Both the position numbers and the translations under genes were made by a program. Positions 18,632-25,560 of a stretch of 39,098 nt of DNA are shown one piece after another. Source of the DNA: Opitutaceae bacterium (GTDB lineage: Bacteria > Verrucomicrobiota > Verrucomicrobiia > Opitutales > Opitutaceae); the NCBI GenBank assembly GCA_027485815.1, contig JAIXQE010000047.1, forward strand, positions 1 to 39,098. The letters run 5' to 3'. The notes below the pieces were generated by a model, which saw only the letters and a list, made by a program, of their open reading frames with translations, was not told where the DNA came from and searched no databases. The number at the start of each line of letters is the position of its first letter. The stretch's first letter is position 1.

Positions 18632-20380
18632 ATGAAAGATTCCTCCCCCTCGACTGATCCCAAGACTCTGCGGCGCGTGATCTGGGCGTCATCGCTGGGC
18701 ACCTTGTTCGAGTGGTACGACTTCTACCTGTACGGGGCCCTCGCGATCTTCTTCAGCAGCAAGTTCTTCCCCCCGGGCAACGAGACCGCGCAGCTGCTGG
18801 CGAGCCTCGCCACCTTCGGCGCGGGCTTCGGCGTGCGCCCGCTCGGCGCCCTCGTCTTCGGCCACCTAGGCGACCTGATCGGCCGGAAGTACACCTTCCT
18901 CGTCACGATGGCGACGATGGGGCTGGCGACGACCCTCGTGGGCTTCCTCCCGACGTATGAGCAGTGGGGTCTGTGGGCGACGATCATTTTGGTGCTCCTG
19001 CGCCTGCTGCAGGGCCTCGCGCTCGGCGGCGAATACGGCGGCGCGGCCACCTACGTGGCCGAACACGTGCCGGACCATCGCCGCGGCTACTACACGGCCT
19101 ACATCCAGACCACCGCGACCCTCGGCTTCTTTCTGAGCATGGGCGTCATCGGCGCGACGCGGCTGATCGTGGGCGAGGAGGCGTTCAAGGCCTACGGCTG
19201 GCGCATCCCGTTCCTGATGTCGTTCATCTTGCTCGGCCTGAGCCTCTACATCCGGATGAAGATGCAGGAGAGCCCGCTGTTCGCGAAGCTCAAGAGCAAG
19301 GGCCATGCCTCGACCAACCCGCTGAAGGAGAGCTTCACCAATCCGGTGAACCTGCGCTACGTGCTGCTGGCCCTCTTCGGGGCGACCGCCGGCCAGGGCG
19401 TCATCTGGTACACGGGCCAGTTCTACGCGCTGACGTTCCTCCAGACGACGCTCAAGCTCCACTGGCTCCCGGCCTACGCGATTTTGACCATCGCCCTCGC
19501 GCTGGGCACGCCGCTGTTCCTGGTCTTCGGCCACCTGTCCGACCGCATCGGCCGCAAGAAGGTGATGCTGACGGGCTGCCTGCTCGCGATCCTCACGTAC
19601 ATCCCGATCTACATGGCGATGCGGCACTTCACCCCGCTGCTCGCACCGGGTCAGACCGCCATCCTCTGGGCGGACCTGCCTGCCTTCAACCTGACGATGC
19701 TCGTCGCGCTGGTGTTCCTGCAGGTGATCTACGTGACGATGGTCTACGGCCCGATCGCGGCCTTTTTGGTGGAACTGTTCCCGACCAAGATCCGCTACAC
19801 CTCGATGTCGCTGCCCTACCACCTGGGCAACGGCTGGTTCGGCGGCTTCCTGCCGCTGATCGCCACCGCGGTGGCCGCCTCCCAGGCCACCAGCGAGGCC
19901 TTCGGCGGCGGCGCCATCTACGCCGGCCTGATCTATCCGATCGCCATCGCGCTCATCACCCTGGTGATCGGCGGGCTCTTCATCCGCGAGACCAAGGACC
20001 ACAAGATCGACACCGCCATCCACGTGCACGATGGGAAGCAGGAGGCCTTCGACTGGAACGCGGTGCTGATCGCGCTCGGCCTCGGCCTCGCCGTCCTGCT
20101 GGGAACCGGCCAGGGCTTCTGGACGGCGCTGGTCGGCGCGATGGGACTCTTCGCGCTGCCGACGATCTTCTTCCGGCTCGAATGCGCCCGCTGGACCGCG
20201 ATCGGCCTCGTGCTGGCGTGCCTCGTGCTCACCGCGGCGATCGGGCACTTCGTGCATCCGCAGCTGGTGGCGATGGGCGGGATGTTCCGCTTCTTCGCCT
20301 TCACGCTGCTCCTGGGCATCTACACGGTGCTGCTGGCCGGGACGTACTTCATCTTCCGGCCCAAGTCCGCGGCCGCCTGA
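18632..20380 (+). CDS. MFS transporter, metabolite:H+ symporter (MHS) family, with extra C-terminal helices
   Basis: 582 residues from the ATG at 18632; the frame extends upstream but without membrane character. The MHS signature is clear: SSLGTLFEWYDFYLYGALA at the N-terminus, GVRPLGALVFGHLGDLIGRK (MFS motif A), RLLQGLALGGEYGGAATYVA and GHLSDRIGRKKVMLTGCLLA in the second half. Helix 12 ends at FIRETKDHKID. About 110 more residues contain roughly four further helices (VLIALGLGLAVLL to LLLGIYTVLLAGTYFIF), so the protein is longer than ProP/KgtP-type relatives of 430-500 residues. It likely imports a small carboxylate, osmolyte or similar metabolite with protons. The leader is pyrimidine-rich (16 of 20) and lacks a Shine-Dalgarno sequence. 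Confidence 0.9.
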   Translation: MKDSSPSTDPKTLRRVIWASSLGTLFEWYDFYLYGALAIFFSSKFFPPGNETAQLLASLATFGAGFGVRPLGALVFGHLGDLIGRKYTFLVTMATMGLATTLVGFLPTYEQWGLWATIILVLLRLLQGLALGGEYGGAATYVAEHVPDHRRGYYTAYIQTTATLGFFLSMGVIGATRLIVGEEAFKAYGWRIPFLMSFILLGLSLYIRMKMQESPLFAKLKSKGHASTNPLKESFTNPVNLRYVLLALFGATAGQGVIWYTGQFYALTFLQTTLKLHWLPAYAILTIALALGTPLFLVFGHLSDRIGRKKVMLTGCLLAILTYIPIYMAMRHFTPLLAPGQTAILWADLPAFNLTMLVALVFLQVIYVTMVYGPIAAFLVELFPTKIRYTSMSLPYHLGNGWFGGFLPLIATAVAASQATSEAFGGGAIYAGLIYPIAIALITLVIGGLFIRETKDHKIDTAIHVHDGKQEAFDWNAVLIALGLGLAVLLGTGQGFWTALVGAMGLFALPTIFFRLECARWTAIGLVLACLVLTAAIGHFVHPQLVAMGGMFRFFAFTLLLGIYTVLLAGTYFIFRPKSAAA

Positions 20381-20393
20381 GCGGCGCGTCCGC

Positions 20394-21281
20394 TTAGACG
20401 CGCGCGAGGATCGCCTCGAGGAACTCCCGGTTCGCCCGGGCGTTCCGCGTCGTGGCGGCCGCCGTTTCCCCGACGGCGCCGCCCTCGACCATCACCGGCC
20501 CGCGGAAACCCGCCTGCTTCAGCCGCCGGAACAGCGCCGAGAAGTCCACCCGGCCGGTCCCTAACTGGATCATCACCTCCTGTTTCTCGCCCAGGCAGTC
20601 CTTCGCGGTGAAGGCGGTGAGGTGCGGCAGCAGCGGCTCCATCTCCGCCAACGGATCCCGCCCGGTGTAGTGCAGGATATTGCCCGGGTCGTACCAGACG
20701 CCGAAGTTCGGGTGGTTCACCTGCTCCAGGCACCGCAGGAGGTCGGCGGCGGTCGCCGTCACGCCCCCGTGGGGCTTGGTGACGATCTTCACCCCGTGGT
20801 CCGCCCCGTACGCGGCCGCGTGGGCCATGCAGCGGTACCACGCCGCGTAAAGCGCCGGCTTGCCGGTGCCGGTGTTGATCAGCGTGCCGATCCCGAGCTC
20901 CCGCGCCCGGTCGATCTGGGCCCGGAGATCGGCCGCGGCCACGTCAAAGGCCGCCTCCTCCCGGGAACGCAGCCGGCCCTGGATCACCTGGAGACCGCTG
21001 GCGGCCAGCTTGGCCTTGAGCGCCACGAGATAATCGCGCGACTCCGACGCGACCCAGGCGTCCGCGGCGGAAGTGGTCTGCAGGCCCAACACGCCGTAAC
21101 CGGCCGCCTTGGCTCCGGCCAGCATCTCGTCGCAACTCCACTTGACCCACGGGCGATTGAGCGTGCCGACGGTCCAGGCCGGCGTCGCCGCCGTCGAACG
21201 CTGGGCACCGGCCAGCACCGCCGAGCCGGCGGCGAGCGTCCTCAGGAAATCACGGCGCAGGGTCGGGGTCGGGGAACTCAT
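20394..21281 (-). CDS. Tat-exported TIM-barrel protein, sugar phosphate isomerase/epimerase family
   Basis: 295 residues. The N-terminus LRRDFLRTLAAGSAVLAGA is a twin-arginine signal, so a folded, probably metal-loaded enzyme is exported to the periplasm. The rest follows the AP-endonuclease-2 TIM-barrel pattern (xylose isomerase-like): VLGLQTTSA, DRARELGIGTLINTG, VKIVTKPHGGV, FGVWYDPGNILHY, LPHLTAFTAKDCLGE and FRGPVMVEGG, with Glu/Asp/His positions expected for a divalent metal. Relatives include epimerases and 3-keto-sugar enzymes, which would suit the DUF1080 genes at the left end of the window. Convergent with the transporter, stops 13 nt apart. Confidence 0.82.
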   Translation of the reverse strand: MSSPTPTLRRDFLRTLAAGSAVLAGAQRSTAATPAWTVGTLNRPWVKWSCDEMLAGAKAAGYGVLGLQTTSAADAWVASESRDYLVALKAKLAASGLQVIQGRLRSREEAAFDVAAADLRAQIDRARELGIGTLINTGTGKPALYAAWYRCMAHAAAYGADHGVKIVTKPHGGVTATAADLLRCLEQVNHPNFGVWYDPGNILHYTGRDPLAEMEPLLPHLTAFTAKDCLGEKQEVMIQLGTGRVDFSALFRRLKQAGFRGPVMVEGGAVGETAAATTRNARANREFLEAILARV

Positions 21282-21288
21282 CCCCGCA

Positions 21289-21302
21289 CCGGTACGGACC
21301 GG
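21289..21302. other. Hairpin upstream of the TIM-barrel gene
   Basis: CCGGT-ACGG-ACCGG is a perfect 5-bp inverted repeat with a 4-nt loop, 8 bp upstream of the Tat-TIM-barrel start. The rest of the 271-bp divergent gap (21282-21552) shows no gene and no convincing promoter hexamers. Confidence 0.2.
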
Positions 21303-21552
21303 CGCCGCGAGCGTCGAACCTTTCCGCCATCCCCGGCCACGGCCCGGGCCGCTACCGGACTTCGACGCGATCCTTCATCCTGGCCTGGCCGCGGGGAGCT
21401 GGCGGCGCAGGTATCGGTCGCGAATGCCTCGACGAGCTGAAGGACGGGCAGGCCCAGCGGTGGTTGCCGCGGCCGGCGGACCGCAACGCGAAACCTCGCC
21501 CCGCCGTCCTTGCCCGGTTCGCCACGGGCCCTGCAAACTCCCCCAACCTGCC

Positions 21553-22116
21553 ATGCGCGATCGCCAGCCCACCCTCACCCATCCGGCCGTGCAGCTCCGC
21601 CCGGCGAGGCCGGAGGATTGGTCGGAGCTGTTCGCCGCGGCCAGTGATCCGGCCATCTGGGCAGGCCACCCCGCGCATGACCGCTGGCGCGAGCCGGTAT
21701 TCCGCGCCTTCTTCGCGGAAGGCCTCGCCAGCGCGGGCATGCTGGTGGCGATCGAACCGGGGTCCGGCGCGATCATCGGATCCTCCCGCTACGATCTCGC
21801 GCGGGTGGCGGCGGGTGAAGTGGAGGTCGGATGGACGTTCCTCGTGCGGCGCCATTGGGGCGGCACGACCAATCACGCCATGAAGGCCCTAATGGTCGGT
21901 CACGCCTTGGAACAGGTGGAACGGGTGATCTTCGTCATCGGTGAGACCAACCTCCGCAGCCGCACCGCGATCACCCGCGTCGGGGCGGAGCCCAGCGATC
22001 GCCGGATGACGGTTCAGCTCTCGACGGGGCAGGCGCAGCATCTGTGCTTCACCCTCGATCGCACCGCCTTCGCGGCCGGCCCGCTGGCGCGGCTCTGGGC
22101 CCAGCGGCTGCGGTGA
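21553..22116 (+). CDS. GNAT-family N-acetyltransferase
   Basis: 187 residues from the ATG at 21553, giving the usual RimJ/RimL-type start VQLRPARPEDWSELFAAASD. The GNAT core shows as GMLVAIEPGSGAIIGSSRYD (beta-2/3), EVEVGWTFLVRRHWGGTTNH (beta-4 and the acyl-CoA pyrophosphate loop, here RRHWGGTTN in place of R/Q-x-x-G-x-G/A) and IFVIGETNLRSRTAITRVGA, the conserved ETxNxxSxxaxxrxGa strand-helix. It is a cytoplasmic enzyme transferring acetyl from acetyl-CoA to an amine or protein N-terminus; the target is unknown. Divergent from the TIM-barrel gene and convergent with the DsbA-like gene. Confidence 0.85.
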   Translation: MRDRQPTLTHPAVQLRPARPEDWSELFAAASDPAIWAGHPAHDRWREPVFRAFFAEGLASAGMLVAIEPGSGAIIGSSRYDLARVAAGEVEVGWTFLVRRHWGGTTNHAMKALMVGHALEQVERVIFVIGETNLRSRTAITRVGAEPSDRRMTVQLSTGQAQHLCFTLDRTAFAAGPLARLWAQRLR

Positions 22117-22182
22117 CGCAGCCGTCGTGCGCGAGTAAGTCCGCGCGAGGAACGATCTCCCGCTCTTGCAGCAAACGTCTCC

Positions 22183-22845
22183 TCAGCTTGCCGGCGGCTC
22201 CCCGAAATGCGCCCGGTAGGAGGCGTAAGCGGCGCTGTCGGCGAGCATCGCGTCGAGCGTCGCCGCGAGCGGTTCGATTTTTGTTATCCCGGAGAATACC
22301 GCCTTGTCGCCGATCGGGCTCTCAAGGACGAAGGCCGGGCGCTGCGTGACCTGATGGGCGAGGAAGGCGCTCGTGCCCGCCTCGAGGCGCGCGGCGACGG
22401 CGGCGGATTCGGCGCCAGCCCGCAGTGAAACGGCGTCCAGCCTGCCCCCGCCGGCCGCCACGGCGACCTCCACCGCTACCTCCATGCGGCCGACGGGCCG
22501 GCCGTCGCGTTCGATGGCGTGGGCAAGGGCGAGGCGGATCTCGTCCCCGGTGAAGCCGAAGTCACGCGCGGCTTCCGCCACGTAGCTGGCGGCGGGATAT
22601 TCTCCCGCCCCGGGGGGCTCATATCCCGCTGCGTTGAGCATGAACGGGGAACGCATGATCGTCCCGCTGCGGCGGTAGAACCACTCGCATTGCGCGCGGG
22701 AAACCGGCCAGTCCCCGGGCTGCATCCTCGCGATCCGCCAGTCGAAGGCGACGCGGTCGGCGTAACGGCGCTTCAACTCCGCCCAGGCGGGCTCGGCCCA
22801 GAAGCACCACGAGGAAGTGACCTCGAGGTAGTAGGTGACCTTCAT
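22183..22845 (-). CDS. DsbA-family thioredoxin-fold protein lacking the CxxC pair
   Basis: 220 residues from the ATG at 22845 (MKVTYYLEVTSSWCFW); an ATG 81 nt upstream is less likely because beta-1 of the fold starts at MKVTYYLEV. The order beta-1, active site, helix AEPAWAELKRRYADRVAFDW matches the DsbA/FrnE/HCCA-isomerase group, as does the C-terminal segment GTSAFLAHQVTQRPAFVLES with the cis-Pro region. The active site reads SSWC, so the first Cys of CPWC is Ser and only one Cys remains. No signal peptide, so cytoplasmic. It could be a glutathione- or coenzyme-dependent isomerase rather than an oxidoreductase. Convergent with the GNAT gene (66 bp gap). Confidence 0.7.
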   Translation of the reverse strand: MKVTYYLEVTSSWCFWAEPAWAELKRRYADRVAFDWRIARMQPGDWPVSRAQCEWFYRRSGTIMRSPFMLNAAGYEPPGAGEYPAASYVAEAARDFGFTGDEIRLALAHAIERDGRPVGRMEVAVEVAVAAGGGRLDAVSLRAGAESAAVAARLEAGTSAFLAHQVTQRPAFVLESPIGDKAVFSGITKIEPLAATLDAMLADSAAYASYRAHFGEPPAS

Positions 22846-22990
22846 GCCCGGGACGGTGTTTCCCCATCCCGCGGCTGTAAAGCCGCCGTCGCTCCGCGGG
22901 ACGACCCGCACCAGCCGATATCCCAATCCACCGGCTTCGAGTTGGCCGCCCTACGGCCGCATCCTTAAGTTCCCGTGCGGAACGTGCGAG

Positions 22991-23740
22991 CTACCAGGCA
23001 TAGCGGATGACCGCAGAGTTGAAGAAGATGCGGTTAGCGTAGTCATCGCGCTTCTCCGGGTCATAGCCTCCGAAAAACGAGCGAATCCCAATATCCACGC
23101 GTGCTCCTGCCCTGAGGTCCCGCCGGACGCCTGCAAACACGTCAAAAAGGCCGTCCAGGAGGGTATTGCCACCGATGCTGGGCAGAAAATCGGCCCGTGA
23201 AAACAAGCTCCAGCCGCGGCCCAACGTCTTTTGTAGCTCGATGTGGGGTACGGGCAGAGCGATGAGGTTGGTGTCCGAGAAGCGGAGGTCGGAGCTGACC
23301 AATTCAACCTTGGCATATCTGATCAGGGCGGAGGCGCCGAGCCGGAGGTAGTCGCCGTCCTTGCCCTTGAGGATCGGGAAGTTGCCCGTGAACCTCAGGG
23401 TTGGAAACTGATAGTTCAGGGTGGCCGGAGAACCCATCCGGAAGCGCTTACCCTTCACATCCAGATCGCCCGATAAGACTCCCGCGTAATCGAGGCTGAG
23501 CGGCTGATAGATCAATCCGTAGTTCCATGCGCCGGGCTTGACCAGCCAGTACTCGAGTCGCGCGGCGGGAGCCGATTTCTTCCAACCTTCAGTCGCATTC
23601 GGCTGCTGGAATCCCCGGATTTCCATGTTTTGCGTGGTGAGCAGGCCAGCTTCGACTTCGAAGCGGGAGGTTCGCCCGTCCGCCATGGCTGCTCCGGCGA
23701 AAAGCAGCGCGATTAGGGTAGAGGTGAATGCCTTGGTCAT
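22991..23740 (-). CDS. Predicted outer-membrane beta-barrel protein
   Basis: 249 residues with signal peptide MTKAFTSTLIALLFAGAAMA and cleavage before DG. The mature chain alternates polar and hydrophobic residues with aromatic girdles: ARLEYWLVKPGAWNYGLIYQ, TLNYQFPTLRFTGNFP, YLRLGASALIRYAKVEL and ARVDIGIRSFFGG. It ends IFFNSAVIRYAW with a terminal Trp. The size suits an 8-12-strand barrel. I recognise no named family. GC is lower here than in flanking genes (33 of 60 in one line counted at 23041, against 44 of 60 at 19021), which hints at foreign origin. It lies 54 nt after the small unknown ORF, both downstream of the HxlR-region promoter. Confidence 0.75.
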   Translation of the reverse strand: MTKAFTSTLIALLFAGAAMADGRTSRFEVEAGLLTTQNMEIRGFQQPNATEGWKKSAPAARLEYWLVKPGAWNYGLIYQPLSLDYAGVLSGDLDVKGKRFRMGSPATLNYQFPTLRFTGNFPILKGKDGDYLRLGASALIRYAKVELVSSDLRFSDTNLIALPVPHIELQKTLGRGWSLFSRADFLPSIGGNTLLDGLFDVFAGVRRDLRAGARVDIGIRSFFGGYDPEKRDDYANRIFFNSAVIRYAW

Positions 23741-23794
23741 GGAATCGGATAGGGCTCTGGTTCAGGAACGCATGGGAAAAGGAACCGGGCTGGC

Positions 23795-24067
23795 TTACGC
23801 AGCTCCCGCCGCTTCCAGCGCGCCGAGGATGCGCAGGTGGCCTCCAGCCCACGCGCACCTACCCTGGGTATCCATCGTTCCGAACCCCGGATGAGCAAAC
23901 CGGGCCGCGGTACTCGCCGGGCCCGCAGGCGTCCGCCCGCCGGCCAAGTCGGAGATGACGCGCTGAACTTCCAACTGCCCGATCCCGAGCCGCTCCCGGG
24001 TCATAAGGACGGACCAGTTGCGGCCGCTGTCGTGGAGGGCGCAGGGTCCGGCGATCGAGAGCTCCAT
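23795..24067 (-). CDS. Small unknown ORF divergent from the HxlR regulator
   Basis: About 90 residues from the ATG at 24067 (MELSIAGPCALHDSGRNWSV); an earlier ATG at 24121 lies inside the operator palindrome and next to the predicted transcription start. No signal peptide or TM helix, and no family recognised. Contents include LMTRERLGIGQLEVQRVISD and an end LRILGALEAAG. Position between a leftward promoter and the barrel gene supports it being transcribed, but the coding case is weak and it may be the remnant of a larger gene. If not coding, 23741-24119 is otherwise empty. Confidence 0.3.
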   Translation of the reverse strand: MELSIAGPCALHDSGRNWSVLMTRERLGIGQLEVQRVISDLAGGRTPAGPASTAARFAHPGFGTMDTQGRCAWAGGHLRILGALEAAGAA

Positions 24068-24119
24068 GCGGGGCAAACCGGCCTGAGGAGGCGCCAAGTG
24101 CAGGGTATCGGCCGGCAGC

Positions 24120-24160
24120 ATACTTGCAGATTACAAGTATTAGGCTTGCAGGTTGCAAGC
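24120..24160. promoter_or_regulatory. Tandem palindromic operator, likely for the HxlR regulator
   Basis: Two perfect palindromes lie side by side: ATACTTG-N7-CAAGTAT (24120-24140) and GCTTGCA-GGT-TGCAAGC (24144-24160). Both contain CTTGCAGRTTRCAAG, with copies 22 bp apart, about two helical turns, so two dimers could sit on one DNA face. The site is 27 bp upstream of the HxlR ATG and covers the leftward promoter. HxlR proteins typically autoregulate and repress a divergent gene, so binding is inferred. Confidence 0.65.
24130..24158 (-). promoter_or_regulatory. Leftward sigma-70-type promoter within the HxlR operator region
   Basis: On the minus strand, TTGCAA (24158-24153; 4 of 6 to TTGACA) and TGTAAT (24135-24130; 5 of 6 to TATAAT) are separated by exactly 17 nt. 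The start would fall near 24123, giving a leader of about 55 nt to the ATG at 24067. Both hexamers lie inside the two palindromes, so a bound regulator would block it. Confidence 0.55.
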
Positions 24161-24187
24161 GAATTGGCCGCTGGCTTTGCTCTGAGC

Positions 24188-24562
24188 ATGACCCGAAAGC
24201 CCCCGGTCAAGTTTGCCAGCGAACGCCGTTCATCTTGTCCGGTTGCCTGCGCTCTGGACCTCTTTGGAGACCGCTGGACCCTTCTGGTCGTGAGGGACCT
24301 CATGCTCGGGGCCGAGCGGTTCAAGGAGTTTGCCGCCTCGCCCGAAGGGATTCCCACCAACATCCTGTCCGAACGCCTGAGTCGACTGGTCGCGCACGGC
24401 ATGGCGGAAATGGTCCCGGCGACGGACGGGACCCGGCATTCCGCCTACCGTCTGACCCAGAAGGGACGTGCGGTCGTGCCGATCCTGGGGGCGCTCCGTG
24501 ATTGGGGCCTCGCCTGGGAACCGGGAACCCGAGTGATGTCGTCGCGCCCTGGACGGTCTTGA
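24188..24562 (+). CDS. HxlR-family winged-helix transcriptional regulator
   Basis: 124 residues from the ATG at 24188, the usual HxlR length. The family hallmark is the Cys near the N-terminus followed by the helix: SCPVACALDLFGDRWTLLVV (CPV and GDRWTLLVVRDLM). Next come GAERFKEFAASPEGIPTN, the recognition helix ILSERLSRLVAHGMAEMV, the wing YRLTQKGRAVVPIL and the dimerisation helix LRDWGLAW. The Cys could sense electrophiles or oxidants, as in HypR or YodB, though function by redox is not shown. It is divergent from a small ORF and the barrel gene, with a double palindrome between. Lower GC than its neighbours. Confidence 0.9.
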   Translation: MTRKPPVKFASERRSSCPVACALDLFGDRWTLLVVRDLMLGAERFKEFAASPEGIPTNILSERLSRLVAHGMAEMVPATDGTRHSAYRLTQKGRAVVPILGALRDWGLAWEPGTRVMSSRPGRS

Positions 24563-24782
24563 CGGTATCCCCAGCGAGCCGAAATCAGAGTCCGAACCAT
24601 CCTGCCGGTGGACGATCACCCTGGACCCGAACTTGGCCGCGGACCGCAGTGCCCTTGAGCCTCGGTGCAACCAAGGAGGACCAGGTTAGCCTCCTCACCG
24701 CTTCATTCCCCTTGAATCACCCGCGGCAGCGCCCCTTCACCCGCTGGCTGGCTGACGCAAGTCCTCCGCCGGCATCGGCCTG

Positions 24783-24823
24783 CCAGCCGAAGCTCGTCCG
24801 CCCGGCGGGCGAGCGAAGGCTGG
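24783..24823. repeat. Long imperfect inverted repeat abutting and overlapping the 3' CCA of tRNA-Leu
   Basis: CCAGCC (24783-24788) pairs with GGCTGG (24818-24823), and GCTCGTCCGCC (24792-24802) pairs with GGCGGGCGAGC (24804-24814) with one G-U. The two stems are separated by a symmetric GAA/GAA internal loop. On the tRNA strand the mature CCA end is the 5' arm of the outer stem. It could be a terminator (no T-run) or a processing element. The remainder of the 258-bp gap 24563-24820 shows no gene. Confidence 0.6.
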
Positions 24824-24908
24824 TGCCCGGAGTGGGGGTCGAACCCACAAGCCTTTAGAGGGCGGTGGATTTTGAGTCCACTGCGTCTGCCAATTCCGCC
24901 ATCCGGGC
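24821..24908 (-). tRNA. tRNA-Leu(CAA)
   Basis: On the minus strand the acceptor GCCCGGA pairs with TCCGGGC, followed by discriminator A and an encoded CCA (24823-24821). The anticodon stem GTGGA/TCCAC carries loop CTCAAAA, giving anticodon CAA for UUG. A long class II variable arm follows, and the T stem is GTGGG/CCCAC with loop TTCGACC. Length is 88 nt, as expected for Leu. The low-GC segment 22.9-24.7 kb lies on its 3' side. Confidence 0.96.
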
Positions 24909-25047
24909 CAGCGATCGACGGACCGTAGGCGCGGGCCGGGAGGTGTCGACGCGAAATTCCCGGCCGGCGCCGGGCGGGATCCCCTGCCCCGAGGACAAAT
25001 CGGCTGTAAGGAAACGCCCCGGCCCGCATCTAATTCCCCGAGCCCCA

Positions 25048-25560
25048 ATGTCGCCCGCCGCACAGCACGCCCTCTTTGCCGCCTGGCTGCGGGACCACGC
25101 CGGTCTCCTCCACCGGGTGGCGAACGCATTCGCCACGGGGGCCGACCGGGATGACCTGATGCAGGAACTGCTGCTCGCCCTCTGGCGCGCCCTGCCCGCC
25201 TTCGCCGGGGCCAGCAAACCCTCGACCTTCATCCACCGCGTCGCCCACAACGCCGCGCTCACGTGGCGCCGCGGGGCCGTGACGTACCACCGGCAACTCG
25301 AACGCCTGGCCGCCGAGCCGCACCCCGCGCCCGCCCCGCCGCGCCCGGGCGAAGAGGAAGCCCTGGCCGCGATCTACGCCGCGATCCGCCGCCTGCCACC
25401 CGTCGACCGCTCGCTCCTGCTGCTTCACCTCGATGGCCTGGGCTACGCGGCCATCGCCGAGATCCACGGCCTGTCCGAAAACCATGTCGGGGTGAAACTC
25501 ACCCGCCTCCGCCACCGCCTCACCCAGCTGCTGCAGGACACGACGCATGAACTCCGCTGA
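25048..25560 (+). CDS. ECF-type RNA polymerase sigma factor
   Basis: 170 residues from the ATG at 25048. Region 2 reads FATGADRDDLMQELLLALWR (the DDLxQExxLxxWR pattern) and STFIHRVAHNAALTWRR for the -10-binding helix. An Ala/Pro linker separates region 4: LPPVDRSLLLLHLDGLGYAA, then the helix-turn-helix IAEIHGLSENHVGVKLTRLR. Both regions are complete, so it should direct RNA polymerase to a dedicated promoter set. Its 3' end overlaps the next gene by 14 bp, which suggests a sigma/regulator pair. The frame is open further upstream but tRNA-Leu lies there. Confidence 0.93.
   Translation: MSPAAQHALFAAWLRDHAGLLHRVANAFATGADRDDLMQELLLALWRALPAFAGASKPSTFIHRVAHNAALTWRRGAVTYHRQLERLAAEPHPAPAPPRPGEEEALAAIYAAIRRLPPVDRSLLLLHLDGLGYAAIAEIHGLSENHVGVKLTRLRHRLTQLLQDTTHELR

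Noticed and set aside
23859-24158. Other overlapping frames in the hxlR-barrel gap
   Set aside because: They are Arg/Pro-rich and start inside the operator palindrome; only the 23795-24067 frame has a sensible position behind the leftward promoter.
22930-24820. Prophage or integrative element at tRNA-Leu
   Set aside because: No integrase, phage structural gene, transposase or flanking direct repeat is visible; only composition and position suggest transfer.
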